Part shown: positions 19,617 to 28,497 of the stretch, one piece after another | Position numbering within the stretch: position 1 is the first letter of the stretch | How the letters are laid out: every line of letters starts with the position of its first letter | NCBI GenBank assembly: GCA_026710045.1 | Contig: JAPORU010000030.1 | Location: forward strand, 1 to 61,539 | DNA length: 61,539 bases | Direction: 5' to 3' | Source of the DNA: Aestuariivita sp. | GTDB taxonomy: Bacteria; Pseudomonadota; Alphaproteobacteria; Rhodobacterales; Rhodobacteraceae | Notes under the pieces: model-generated | Told to the model about the DNA's origin: nothing | Seen by the model: the letters and a program-made list of their open reading frames with translations, nothing else | Databases searched by the model: none | Made by a program: the position numbers and the translations under genes

Positions 19617-20447
19617 TCAGGTTTGCTCCATTTGGATGCCCAATTGTTGCTTGAGGCCGCCGATGAAAGTGGGGTCATCACCTGCCTTGCGGTTGGTCAG
19701 GATGATCTCGGCGTCCGCGCCCGCTCGATAACGGAGCTGGCCTGTGCCGTCGGTTGCGGCGTTCCAGATGACGTCAGCGACCAACTCAGGCGACGACGGT
19801 TGCATCCCCGAGTTCGCTTGAGCCGTCATGAATTTTTGGATGATGCCCTGATAATCGTCAATGGGTGGCTCATTGGCGAAATCGAAACTGCGACCGGCAA
19901 AGTCTGTGGCAATCATGCCGGGTTGGATGATCTTCACCTTGATGCCTACGGTTTCAAGTTCGTAATGCAGCGCCTCGGATATTCCTTCCACGGCAAATTT
20001 TGTGCCATGATACAGCGTTCCCAGAGGGAAGGTCATCTGACCACCGATGGAACTGATGTTGATAATGTGTCCGGAACGGCGACTGCGCATGTGGGGAAGC
20101 AAGGCCTTGGTGACTTCCAGCAAGCCGATGACATTGGTGTCAAACTGACGACGAATGCGATGCGTATCAAAGTTCTCAAGGGGCCCGTATGCACCATATC
20201 CCGCATTGTTCAGCAACACATCAATGGCGTCAAAACGCTCAAGCGTAACCGCCACAGCTTCGCGGATGGAGGCGGCGTCTGTAACATCGAGCCGGGTAAC
20301 CAGTACATTTGCCAGAGACGCTAGTTCCGCGCCATCCTCAGGCCTGCGCATCGTCGCAGCGACGTTCCAACCTTTGGATTGAAAATGCTTGGCGGTCGCT
20401 TGGCCAATTCCAGTCGAAGCACCTGTTATAAGAATGGTCTGGGTCAT
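19617..20447 (-). CDS. Short-chain dehydrogenase/reductase
   Basis: This classical SDR is an NAD(P)-dependent oxidoreductase. The cofactor motif TGASTGIG is at residues 8-15, NNAG at about 85-88, and the catalytic serine in INISSIGG. The active-site pair Y-x-x-x-K is in YHGTK (about 155-159), and QPGMIATDF follows. Its 276 aa are slightly long for the classical group, as in the family often annotated as SDR family oxidoreductase of unknown substrate. It stands alone: no gene on the same strand is adjacent. The DNA is GC-richer than cysQ-kdsB to the right. Substrate unknown. Confidence 0.88.
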   Translation of the reverse strand: MTQTILITGASTGIGQATAKHFQSKGWNVAATMRRPEDGAELASLANVLVTRLDVTDAASIREAVAVTLERFDAIDVLLNNAGYGAYGPLENFDTHRIRRQFDTNVIGLLEVTKALLPHMRSRRSGHIINISSIGGQMTFPLGTLYHGTKFAVEGISEALHYELETVGIKVKIIQPGMIATDFAGRSFDFANEPPIDDYQGIIQKFMTAQANSGMQPSSPELVADVIWNAATDGTGQLRYRAGADAEIILTNRKAGDDPTFIGGLKQQLGIQMEQT

Positions 20448-21100
20448 GTCGGATTACACTCCTCTACAGTGTGTCGGATTATAATGTATGGCTGCTGGAT
20501 AGGCAAGCTCGGATCTCTGATCAGTTGTGTCGGGTACCGGTGACGAATTCGCAGAATAATCACTTCCTATATCTTGATGTATGTCGGTTGCGGCAAGCCG
20601 TTCATTCGCCGTTGGGAATGTAGCCTGCGCCCGTATGAACATAGATACCGTAGTCGGCTGGATCGTCGCTGATCATGAAGACATAAATCAGCGATCACCG
20701 ACACGGCGGCGTCCGGACTATCTTTGCTGAACGGTATATTGTGCAACGTTCAAAGTGATCAATGACTTGAGGACTGAAACGGCGAGTTCGTCTGACATAT
20801 CCTGTTCTTAGAAACACGAAATCTTTATCAGGATTAGGGTCGACGTCGAGAAAGTGGTTTATAAGCGTCCGCGATGGCTGGAACGTATACGGCGGCACTT
20901 TCGACACGCTGTGGATTATCGCGAAGTGTTCGGGCTGAAGCAAAGTCGATTAAATGCTTTGAGACGTTCGCTGATCTCCCGCTGGAATCCTGCTCAAAAT
21001 TCATTCAATAGCCCAAATATTTAAACTCTTGTTTTGAATGATCATGGTGAATAGGGTAATTTTGAGCGCAGCTAAGTCGATCTACTGAAGGCAAAGCCTC
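20448..21100. other. Gene-free stretch upstream of cysQ
   Basis: Open frames on either strand here are short and show no family motif. A plus-strand segment near 20850-20960 reads for about 40 codons in a protein-like way but I cannot identify it, so it may be a remnant. No tRNA or strong hairpin is visible. Confidence 0.4.
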
Positions 21101-21892
21101 TTGATAAATTGTGAGCCTCTTGTTTCGGTAATGCGACATCTCGTTCTTCGAGCGGGTGACGTAATTACCGACTTCTTTGAGAGAGATGTAATCCCGGTTC
21201 AGGAAAAGTCCGATTCAAGCCCTGTCACGGAAGCCGATCTAGAAGCCGATGCCTTAATTTCGGATGGGTTAAAACAGGCATTTCCGAGTCTTAAGCTCGT
21301 GACTGAAGAGCAAGCGGTGTCACAAAATCGGATTGGAAAAACATTTCTGATTGTTGATCCACTTGATGGCACCCAAGAGTTTATCAAGCGGGGTAAGGAT
21401 TTTACAATCAATATCGCGTTCGTTGAACGTGGGGTGCCGATTTATGGGGTCGTTTATGCTCCGGGGCATCAACGGTTATTCTTTACGAGATCGCGAACCC
21501 AAGCTGTGGAGGAAGTCGGGCCGTTCTCTTTGGATCATATTGGACGGGTGAAACCGATTTCGGTTCGTGCCGCAGATTCTGACGACTTCATTGCTGTCGA
21601 AAGTCGAAGGCATAGGGACGATGGAACGCAGACTTTAATACGAAAATTTGGTGCACGTCGCGTTAAGCGTGTTGGATCCTCGTTAAAGTTTTGCCTGGTA
21701 GCGACAGGAGAGGCGGATATTTATCCGCGTTTTGGTCCGACGATGGAGTGGGATACGGCCGCGGGCCATGCCATACTTCAGAGTGCGGGCGGTGAGGTGG
21801 TCTGTCTTGATACGCAGGAACCCTTGAAATACGGGAAGCCCGAGTTCCGCAATCCCGCATTTATCGCTCATTCAGGTGGTGTGCAGCTTTAA
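21101..21892 (+). CDS. cysQ: 3'(2'),5'-bisphosphate nucleotidase CysQ
   Basis: CysQ removes the 3' phosphate of PAP, a by-product of sulfate activation, and belongs to the inositol-monophosphatase superfamily. The lithium-sensitive phosphatase motifs are visible: SSPVTEADLEADALI, EE in VTEEQA, metal site DPLDGTQEF (about 85-93), and the second site EWDTAAGHAIL (about 215-225). The frame starts at TTG 21101. An ATG at 21131 (MRHLVLRAGDVI) is an alternative that would still keep the fold. Length 263 aa is normal. kdsB follows after nine bases, so the two form an operon. The pairing is functional only in the loose sense of envelope and sulfur metabolism. Confidence 0.9.
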   Translation: MINCEPLVSVMRHLVLRAGDVITDFFERDVIPVQEKSDSSPVTEADLEADALISDGLKQAFPSLKLVTEEQAVSQNRIGKTFLIVDPLDGTQEFIKRGKDFTINIAFVERGVPIYGVVYAPGHQRLFFTRSRTQAVEEVGPFSLDHIGRVKPISVRAADSDDFIAVESRRHRDDGTQTLIRKFGARRVKRVGSSLKFCLVATGEADIYPRFGPTMEWDTAAGHAILQSAGGEVVCLDTQEPLKYGKPEFRNPAFIAHSGGVQL

Positions 21893-21901
21893 GGTGGATA
21901 G

Positions 21902-22702
21902 ATGTCGGTATTGCTCGTTATCCCGGCACGCTATGAATCGACACGTTTCCCCGGGAAACCACTGGTAAAGTTGGTCGGGGCGCGCGGTGTTGCGATGACC
22001 CTGATCGAGAGATCATGGCGTACAGCATGTCAGGTATCTGGAATTGATCGCGTTGTTGTTGCAACCGATGATTCAAGAATTGAAATTGTCGCTCAGGAAT
22101 TTGGGGCTGAAGTCTTGATGACATCCTCAGAATGTGTGAACGGCACGGAACGATGTGCCGAGGTGTGCAGACGGATTGGAAAAGATTATGAGATCGTGGT
22201 CAATTTTCAAGGTGATGCCCCGCTCACACCGCCTTGGTTCGTGGAGCAATTGGTTGCACACCTTGATGATATACGGGAGCCTGCAGTAGCTACTCCGGTT
22301 CTGCGCTGCAATGGCGCCATTTTGACGGATTTTCGAGATACGCGGCGTGCAGGCCGCATCGGTGGTACGACTGCTGTGTTTGATAATGAAAAGAAAGCAA
22401 TGTATTTTTCGAAGGAGATCATTCCGTGTACGTCTGGAATTTACTTGGATGAAATGGAGACTCCCGTTTATCATCATGTCGGTGTGTATGCTTACCACGC
22501 GTCGTTACTTAAAAGGTATGGTGATTGGTCACAGGGTGTTCTTGAGAGCATAGAGGGGCTTGAACAACTGCGATTTATGGAAAATGGTCACAATGTATTT
22601 TGCGTTGAAGTGGACGCACGGGATCGTTCCTTTTGGGAACTTAACAATCCAGAGGATGTGGCAAGGATTGAAGCGATGTTGGTGAGAATGGGAGTGGAGT
22701 GA
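21902..22702 (+). CDS. kdsB: 3-deoxy-manno-octulosonate cytidylyltransferase
   Basis: KdsB activates Kdo as CMP-Kdo for the LPS inner core. The N-terminal nucleotide-binding motif IPARYESTRFPGKPL is diagnostic. NGTERCAEV (substrate loop) and NFQGDAPL (metal/CTP site) follow, with the C-terminal ELNNPEDVARIEAML. Length 266 aa is slightly longer than the E. coli form but normal for the family. It starts nine bases after cysQ with AAGGTGG as ribosome site. With kdsD at 29611, this shows the cell makes Kdo-containing LPS. Confidence 0.93.
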   Translation: MSVLLVIPARYESTRFPGKPLVKLVGARGVAMTLIERSWRTACQVSGIDRVVVATDDSRIEIVAQEFGAEVLMTSSECVNGTERCAEVCRRIGKDYEIVVNFQGDAPLTPPWFVEQLVAHLDDIREPAVATPVLRCNGAILTDFRDTRRAGRIGGTTAVFDNEKKAMYFSKEIIPCTSGIYLDEMETPVYHHVGVYAYHASLLKRYGDWSQGVLESIEGLEQLRFMENGHNVFCVEVDARDRSFWELNNPEDVARIEAMLVRMGVE

Positions 22703-22759
22703 GGGAGCAATTTATGTCAATCAGCGTATGAAACGCATCAGGCAGCCAGGTGGTTGAGA

Positions 22760-22785
22760 GGACGGTCAAGGGACCTTGACCGTCC
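22760..22785 (+). repeat. Perfect 26-base palindrome downstream of kdsB
   Basis: Arms GGACGGTCAAGG and CCTTGACCGTCC are exactly complementary over 12 bp with only GA between them. No T-run follows. It lies 58 bases after the kdsB stop. It may be an mRNA 3'-end hairpin that stabilises the cysQ-kdsB message, or a protein-binding palindrome. Confidence 0.75.
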
Positions 22786-23059
22786 GGGCACTTCTAAAGT
22801 TCGATCGCTTCGATGAAACTTGGAAAGACCGCGCCAAGACATGACAACACAACATACCGATCTGGATCTTCCTTCCTTTTTTTGACGTTACAAAAAGACT
22901 ACTTTATACGATGGTTGTCTGTGCTGATCTCGTTTTCCATTTACCTGATCGTAATCGCCGAGGTCTTTGCGACGATCATCGGCGTTTCCGACTCTTTGAT
23001 CTGAGAACTGGGAGACCCGGAAGGGGCATCGACAACCTATCTGGGAGAATAGGATTTCC

Positions 23060-23140
23060 TCAGCCTGCGAACAATTCTGCCCCAACAAACCGTGCTCCAC
23101 CATCGATAGGAACGGCGCTCGCATGGAAGCACAGAAAGCT
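23060..23140 (-). pseudogene. C-terminal remnant of a short-chain dehydrogenase
   Basis: The minus-strand frame ends with LCFHASAVPIDGGARFVGAEL, which resembles the C-terminal strand of SDR proteins (S-x-x-x-x-x-x-x-PVDGG). Nothing upstream on this strand gives the TGxxxGxG or YxxxK motifs, so at most a tail is left. The match is short and should be treated as tentative. Confidence 0.3.
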
Positions 23141-23289
23141 CGGGCGTAACGGCTGGCGGATGCAAAGAAGAACTAGATTCGAGGGCCCTAGCGACTGGCC
23201 GGCGCTTTCTGATGACGTCGTAAGGTTTGCGTACATCAAGCCAATGACTGCGATGGCCGGCGAAACCAAGTCCAGCACTGTACCATACA

Positions 23290-23316
23290 TTGACACATGT
23301 ATCACGGTGTGATACT
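23290..23316 (+). promoter_or_regulatory. higBA promoter with palindromic operator
   Basis: TTGACA (23290-23295) and GATACT (23311-23316) form a sigma-70-like promoter with a 15-base spacer. Overlapping the -10 is a perfect inverted repeat GTATCAC-GGT-GTGATAC (23299-23315). Type II antitoxins of the HigA family repress their own promoter through such a repeat, so this is the likely HigA operator. Confidence 0.65.
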
Positions 23317-23325
23317 TCATCCATC

Positions 23326-23604
23326 ATGATCCAAAACACCAAGGGCAAACTTGCCACTAACGCCTTGAAGGGCATGTACGGCAAAGTCTTCCCGGGTGAC
23401 TTGGTGAAGCGCACGAGGGCGATGCTTTCGGCGCTAGATGCTGCGGTGGTTGTTGAGGATTTGCGGTTTCCGTCCGGCAACCGCTTGGAAGAACTGAAAG
23501 GGGATCGGGCGGGGCAACACTCTGTGCGGATCAACGGGTAATGGCGCATCTGCTTTGTCTGGACGTCGAACGGCCCCGCAGATGTCGAGATTGTGGATTA
23601 CCAT
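23326..23604 (+). pseudogene. higB: HigB-type toxin gene with an internal stop
   Basis: HigB toxins of the RelE superfamily cut mRNA on the ribosome. The frame starts MIQNTKGKLAT and carries the family stretch DLVKRTRAMLSALDAAV, then LEELKGDRAGQHSVRING. A TAA at 23539-23541 interrupts the highly conserved segment RINxQWRICF; the codon normally encodes Gln, so CAA to TAA is likely. After the stop the same frame continues WRICFVWTSNGPADVEIVDYH, the normal HigB end, then runs without a stop into higA. The toxin is therefore probably dead unless the stop is read through. The start ATG is at 23326, just after the promoter/operator. Confidence 0.85.
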
Positions 23605-23910
23605 TTAGATGATACGCTGATGAGCTTGCTTGAATACCCTATGCATCCCGGTGAAGTCCTGAAAGAGCTTTACCTCGACCCCCTGGAGATGGGGGTCATC
23701 GCGTTTGCGCGGCGTCTTGGTGTACCTCGGACGCGGATCGAACGGTTGATCACGGGCACGACCGGAATCACGCCTGACACGGCGCTGCGGCTTGCTCGTG
23801 TGTTCAACACGACCCCGGCCTACTGGGTGAACTTACAGACGAACTATGACATGGCGCGCGCGGCAAAGGAGATTGACGTGTCTGATATTGAACCGTTGGT
23901 TGCTGCTTAG
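23593..23910 (+). CDS. higA: HigA antitoxin, XRE-family DNA-binding protein
   Basis: HigA neutralises HigB and represses the operon. After an N-terminal MHPGEVLKELYLDPL segment comes a helix-turn-helix (about 30-75: FARRLGVPRTRIERLI, then TPDTALRLARVF), and the family sequence PAYWVNLQTNYDMA. The start is either GTG 23593 or ATG 23620; neither has a strong ribosome site, as expected for a coupled downstream gene. It shares a reading frame with higB, which lacks a stop before it. The antitoxin is intact while its toxin is broken, a common end point of toxin-antitoxin decay. GC is higher than in the surrounding core genes. Confidence 0.85.
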   Translation: MDYHLDDTLMSLLEYPMHPGEVLKELYLDPLEMGVIAFARRLGVPRTRIERLITGTTGITPDTALRLARVFNTTPAYWVNLQTNYDMARAAKEIDVSDIEPLVAA

Positions 23911-25049
23911 CGGCCGTCGAATTTCTCAGCGCGCGCGAATTATCGCTATCAAGTTGGAACAGATTCTGCCATCGATTACGGGGCACTCCGCAGGGATCGG
24001 GTCAGTTACCTGTATCGCCTGCAGGACACGATATCCTATGACGTGGCGCTCGCAACATGGAGCGTACATATGGAGCGTGTACAAGCGGCGAGGAACGCGC
24101 CCCTGGCGCGGCATTATACCCGCTTTCTCAGGCCAACGAATGGGGTCGTCTACGACCGGGCCACCTTCTCCCGCACCCGGTCGATCAGGACCTCCTCGCC
24201 GACCTGTCCCATCCGCGCCGGTCCATTGAGGACCTTGACAAGACCGTCAAGCCGATCCTGACGATGGACGCCTTCTCAGGCTTACCATGTCCATAGCCTG
24301 CGCGGCTGATGACTAACGGCTGCAAAATACTGATCAACGGACCGGACCACCGGCAGCAATGCGGAGGTCTCCGGGCCAACCCGAAGACCGCCCTCTCCTG
24401 TTTCTGTGTACAACGGCGTCGAGGAGATGCTCTTCAGCTTTACCAAGAACTGCGCGCCCTTCGTCCGCACCGCTCACCGCTCTTATAGGACCCGCATCGC
24501 CGACGGCCTGCAACCGGCTCACACCAACCGGTCCTATCACCGTTTCTCCCAGAAACCGGTTGGCAAATGGAACTCCTCCCAAAAAAACCGTCCTGATCCC
24601 CGCCTGTCGAACCTCCTTCCGGGGCCTTGCTTAAGTTCATACCCCGGAAAAATTAAGAGGCCATTGCCTATCCCTTTTCGGAAAATTTTCCTTGGCGACC
24701 GGCGTACGCCTGTGATCTGTACGGGTCTTGTCGTGGTTGTGGTCGTCTTTCTCTGAGAGTAGATGACCACTGGCTAGGATTCGGAGCCAACCGTATGGTC
24801 TTCGAAATTCTGACGTCAGAATCGTGATTAGTCAACAGGATGCGCCAACCGGGTGCGGGTTGGTGATGGTGGCGTAACTAATCTTCTAAACTCTGGAGCC
24901 TCTTGCAAAAATCGACGGGTGTGCGATTTTTGTTTCCGGGGTAATTTGTTGAAGTGAGCGAGCGCTTGATTCGAGATTTTTGATTGGGTATCTTTAGGGT
25001 CTGCGAAGGGTTTACAAAGTGGTTTGTCTGATGAGCGTTGATCTGGGCG
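23911..25049. other. Unassigned region between higA and galU
   Basis: About 1.1 kb with no gene I can recognise. The first 730 bases are GC-rich and contain overlapping short frames in all registers. The plus-strand frame 24057-24296 (ending PHPVDQDLLADLSHP and DLDKTVKPILTMD) and 24406-24756 read partly like protein but match no family I know. They may be fragments of one decayed gene from the same acquired piece as higBA. Past about 24640 the composition returns to average and I see nothing before galU. Confidence 0.4.
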
Positions 25050-25943
25050 ATGCGCCAAAGAGTAACTAAGGCGATTTTTCCTGTCGCGGGAATGGGAACA
25101 CGTTTCTTGCCGGCAACCAAGTCGATCCCTAAGGAGATCATGACTCTGGTCGATCGTCCGCTTGTACAGTACGCAATCGATGAGGCACGAGCTGCCGGAA
25201 TCAAGGAGTTCATTTTTGTTACGTCACGCGGCAAAGGTGCTCTTGAGGATTATTTTGATCATGCGCATCAACTCGAGTACGAACTTCGAACTCGAGGTAA
25301 ATTTGATCTGCTCAAGATTCTGGAATCGACAAATATGGAGAGTGGCGCAATTGCGTATGTTCGGCAACATAAGGCGCTGGGACTTGGGCACGCGATATGG
25401 TGCGCTCGTCGGCTGATAGCCGATGAACCCTTCGCGGTCATGTTGCCGGATGACGTGATTGCTGCGGACCCTCCATGTCTTCGGCAAATGATCGAAGCTT
25501 ACGAGGATATTGGTGGAAATATTATAGCATCCATGGAAGTGCCGAGGGAACGCGCGTCGGCCTATGGTATTTTGGAGGTCTCCGAGGATTTCGGCTCTTA
25601 CTTCAGTGTTGATTCCATGGTTGAAAAACCAAATCCGAGTGAGGTCCAATCCAATTTGGCGATCATTGGGCGGTACATCTTGACTCCTTCTGTGCTTGCC
25701 AATTTGGATAGGATGCAAACGGGCGCCGGTGGAGAGATTCAATTGACCGATGCCATTTCCCAAGAGATTGGCGCCGGTGGCTCCAAGGTTTACGGGTTTC
25801 GCTTCACGGGGCAGAGTTTCGATTGTGGTTCAAAAATAGGGTTTTTGAAGGCGACGGTGGCCTTTGGTTTGTCGGATCCGCATTTTGGTGCTGATCTGCG
25901 CGAGTATCTGCAAGAAACTGTCGCTCGGCACCATGATCATTGA
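25050..25943 (+). CDS. galU: UTP--glucose-1-phosphate uridylyltransferase
   Basis: GalU makes UDP-glucose for surface polysaccharides. The nucleotidyltransferase N-terminus is clear: VTKAIFPVAGMGTRFLPATKSIPKEI. LMLPDD-type metal site appears as VMLPDDVI (about 130), VEKP at about 195, and AGGEIQLTDAI at about 230. The frame is open from TTG 25038, but the ATG at 25050 (MRQRVTKAIF) is the expected start. The 297 aa length is normal. No adjacent gene on the plus strand suggests an operon. A shadow frame on the minus strand within it is not real. Confidence 0.95.
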   Translation: MRQRVTKAIFPVAGMGTRFLPATKSIPKEIMTLVDRPLVQYAIDEARAAGIKEFIFVTSRGKGALEDYFDHAHQLEYELRTRGKFDLLKILESTNMESGAIAYVRQHKALGLGHAIWCARRLIADEPFAVMLPDDVIAADPPCLRQMIEAYEDIGGNIIASMEVPRERASAYGILEVSEDFGSYFSVDSMVEKPNPSEVQSNLAIIGRYILTPSVLANLDRMQTGAGGEIQLTDAISQEIGAGGSKVYGFRFTGQSFDCGSKIGFLKATVAFGLSDPHFGADLREYLQETVARHHDH

Positions 25944-26067
25944 TTCGGACGACGGACGACAGTGATGAGCTTTGGCGTGTGATCGCGATAGTTCTTTGAC
26001 GTTATCGATGACGTTTACCGCAATCGCTCAGCGATCCTCTTGCGTTTTTTCATTATCGCGTGAGTGT

Positions 26068-26532
26068 TTATGCAGCATGTTCGGGATGACTTTGAGTCAG
26101 CAGTGCGTAGATCTTTGCATAATCAGAATTTGCACGAAGTTGGGAACAGAACTCCAAATTTCGTAGAGTGCGGGATACCAGCGCCAATGCCTTGAGGTGG
26201 TCGACGCCGGCATCTTCTGGAGCAAACAGACCAAATGCGATATCAATCGGTTGGCGATCGACGGCACCAAAGTCGACCGGCTTTTGTAGCATTACGAATG
26301 TGCCCACCACTTCTGTCAAATCGGCCAGCCGGGCATGTGGAAGAGCGACTCCGTGCCCGACGCCGGTTGGACCGAGGTTCTCACGTTCAAGGAGCGCGGC
26401 CACTGTCGTTTCTGCGTTTATTCCATAGACGGATGCCGCAAGGTCGGCGATATCTTGGAATAGTCGCTTCTTGCTCGAGACAGGTGACAGTATCTTCACG
26501 GCTTCCGGTTTAAGGATACTAGAAAGCTGCAT
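26068..26532 (-). CDS. ptsN: Nitrogen PTS regulatory protein EIIA-Ntr
   Basis: PtsN is the terminal phosphate acceptor of the nitrogen-related PTS, with regulatory roles in nitrogen, potassium and stress balance. The phosphorylated histidine is H66 in the motif GVALPHARL, and the rest of the PTS_EIIA_2 fold is intact. The frame extends to 26598 into hpf, but the ATG at 26532 (MQLSSILKPEAV) is the family start, giving 154 aa. It lies 35 bases downstream of hpf on the same strand. In most proteobacteria ptsN sits in the rpoN operon; here rpoN itself is missing. Confidence 0.93.
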   Translation of the reverse strand: MQLSSILKPEAVKILSPVSSKKRLFQDIADLAASVYGINAETTVAALLERENLGPTGVGHGVALPHARLADLTEVVGTFVMLQKPVDFGAVDRQPIDIAFGLFAPEDAGVDHLKALALVSRTLRNLEFCSQLRANSDYAKIYALLTQSHPEHAA

Positions 26533-26567
26533 GAATTTTGCTCCTTGTCGCGCGTCGAAAACGAAAA

Positions 26568-27146
26568 TTACTTCGGGTTTGAGGTCGGATCGATCCAACC
26601 TATGTTTCCGTCGTCACGACGATACACCACATTGAGTTCGTTTTTTGATTCATTCCGAAAAACGAGTACGGACGATTCGGTCAACTCCATTTGCATTACG
26701 GCTTCGCCAACCGAAAGCGATGGGATCTTCGTATTCATTTCGGCAACGATGACAGGCTGTAATGGTTCACGTGCGCTGTCGTCGTCCGTCTCCTCCGAAT
26801 TTAAAATATAAGCTGAAGCATCAAAATGTTCAACAGGTTCCGACCGGCGACGATGATGCGCTTTGAGACGTCGCTTGTATCGTCGAAGTTGTGTCTCCAT
26901 TTTCTGGCAGCAGGCATCAAAGGCCGCATAAATCTCGGTCGCGTGTGCCTTGGCCTGAGCTGTCAAACCGGTCGACAAGTGGACAGATGCTTCGCAAACA
27001 AATTCATGTGCGGATTTTGAAAAGACGATCGTCGCGGTGGTCGGACGCTCGGCGTATTTCGCAGCAACAGTCCCTAACTCCGTTTTTACGTGGCTTTGAA
27101 GGGACTGTCCAATCTTGATTTGCTTTCCGGAAATATTGTAGCGCAT
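26568..27146 (-). CDS. hpf: Ribosome hibernation promoting factor, long form
   Basis: HPF binds the 30S decoding region and pairs ribosomes into inactive 100S dimers during slow growth. The N-terminal S30AE domain (1-100) begins MRYNISGKQIKIGQSLQ, with KYAERPTTATIVFSK and the family's HATEIYAAFD. A charged linker follows (about 100-140), then the C-terminal dimerisation domain (about 140-190, VGEAVMQMELTESSVLVFRN and NVVYRRDDGNIGWI). Both domains together make it the long form, usual in alphaproteobacteria. It is followed by ptsN. Upstream, 592 bases without a gene replace rpoN. Confidence 0.94.
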   Translation of the reverse strand: MRYNISGKQIKIGQSLQSHVKTELGTVAAKYAERPTTATIVFSKSAHEFVCEASVHLSTGLTAQAKAHATEIYAAFDACCQKMETQLRRYKRRLKAHHRRRSEPVEHFDASAYILNSEETDDDSAREPLQPVIVAEMNTKIPSLSVGEAVMQMELTESSVLVFRNESKNELNVVYRRDDGNIGWIDPTSNPK

Positions 27147-27738
27147 CTGCTCTCCCTAGCATGGATGCATAGAGCAATCATTCAGGATTATCTGTGACGT
27201 GTTCTTGTCAGTCGGTCGGTCTTGTTCTGAACTTTGAAGATCAATTTCTATGCGAATCCGGCAGGGTCTTGCAAGCAGAAAGTACCGGCTTGCCTTGTTC
27301 ATGAATCGAGCAGACGTTGTGATCATTTCAAGATAGGTGGTGATCTTCTGCAGTTCGGTGTGATGCGTTGAACGTGTTTTCCATAGTGGCGTCTCAGGGT
27401 GGTTTTTGTTAATGTCAACACGTCCGGTAATGGGATGTCCTGTGGTAACGTGTTCGGGAATCATGCGAACCGAACACACGGAAACCGAAGTCAATTTGCA
27501 CGCTCCGGAATGTCGTCAAATGGTGACGTTGTCACAGGCCCTATCGGTTCGGCCGGATTTTGTCTACAGGTTCAGCAACAATCGGACGTGAGCACAAAGT
27601 CGTTTGAGATTGGATAACAGGGTCACACGTCCCCGGACAATGGATCACATTTGACGACGATCATCCTATTGGAATTATGTTGATACTTACAGGACGACGG
27701 ATCGCCGATGTTCCGTGAAGATCAAGACCTGCAGAAGA
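27147..27738. other. Gap where rpoN is normally found
   Basis: In alphaproteobacteria the order lptC-lptA-lptB-rpoN-hpf-ptsN is common. Here the 592 bases between lptB and hpf hold no sigma-54 gene. I looked on the minus strand for the RpoN box and the helix-turn-helix segment and did not find them; the longest minus frame (27156-27494) does not resemble RpoN. No strong promoter for hpf is obvious either. Confidence 0.6.
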
Positions 27739-28497
27739 TTATGATATCCGGAATTTGTCACCAAGATAGACGCGCCGTACATTTTCATTTTCGACGACAT
27801 CCGTCGGCTCTCCTGACATCATGACTTGCCCGTCGTGAAGAATATAGGCCCGATCAACAAGTTCCAAAGTTTCGCGAACATTGTGGTCGGTGATCAATAC
27901 TCCAATTCCGCGCGTCTTCAAGTTAGCCACAAGTTGACGAACATCACCAATTGAAATTGGGTCTACACCGGCAAAGGGTTCATCAAGCAAGAGGTATTTC
28001 GGCTCCGCTGCAAGGCAGCGTGCGATTTCGACACGACGTCGTTCGCCTCCAGAAAGCGCCAGAGCCGGGACGCGTCGTAAGTGCTGAAGTGAAAAGTCTG
28101 ATAGAAGCTCTTCGATACGTTCGCGTCTCTTGTGTTTATCAGGCTGGGTTATGTCGAGTATTGCGCGTATGTTTTCCTCCACATTCAATCCTCGAAAGAT
28201 GGACATTTCCTGTGGCAGGTACCCTAACCCTAAACGGGCCCTGCGATACATCGGGAGAACGGTAACATCTTGCCCATCGACGAGGACGCGACCAGCGTCG
28301 GGAATGATTAACCCCGCGATGACATAGAAGGTTGTCGTCTTTCCTGAGCCGTTGGGGCCGAGCAGTGCCACGGCCTCACCCTGTCTCAGCGTTAGCGAGA
28401 CATCGCGTATGACAACGCGCTTGCGAAAGGATTTTCGCAACATGTTGACATGAAGTCCACCATCGCCCCGGGTCATTTCAAACGCACGCGTCTTCAT
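27739..28497 (-). CDS. lptB: LPS export ABC transporter ATPase LptB
   Basis: LptB is the cytoplasmic ATPase of LptB2FG, which extracts LPS from the inner membrane. ABC motifs are complete: Walker A GPNGSGKTT, Q-loop LPQEMSIF, signature LSGGERRRVEIAR, Walker B YLLLDEPFAGVDP and the switch histidine in ITDHNVRETL. Length of 252 aa is normal. The start ATG shares one base with the lptA stop (TAATG, 28499-28495), so translation is coupled. It closes the kdsD-lptC-lptA-lptB run. Confidence 0.96.
   Translation of the reverse strand: MKTRAFEMTRGDGGLHVNMLRKSFRKRVVIRDVSLTLRQGEAVALLGPNGSGKTTTFYVIAGLIIPDAGRVLVDGQDVTVLPMYRRARLGLGYLPQEMSIFRGLNVEENIRAILDITQPDKHKRRERIEELLSDFSLQHLRRVPALALSGGERRRVEIARCLAAEPKYLLLDEPFAGVDPISIGDVRQLVANLKTRGIGVLITDHNVRETLELVDRAYILHDGQVMMSGEPTDVVENENVRRVYLGDKFRIS

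Noticed and set aside
19569-20324. 251-codon plus-strand frame opposite the SDR
   Set aside because: The SDR on minus has all catalytic motifs; the plus frame has none.
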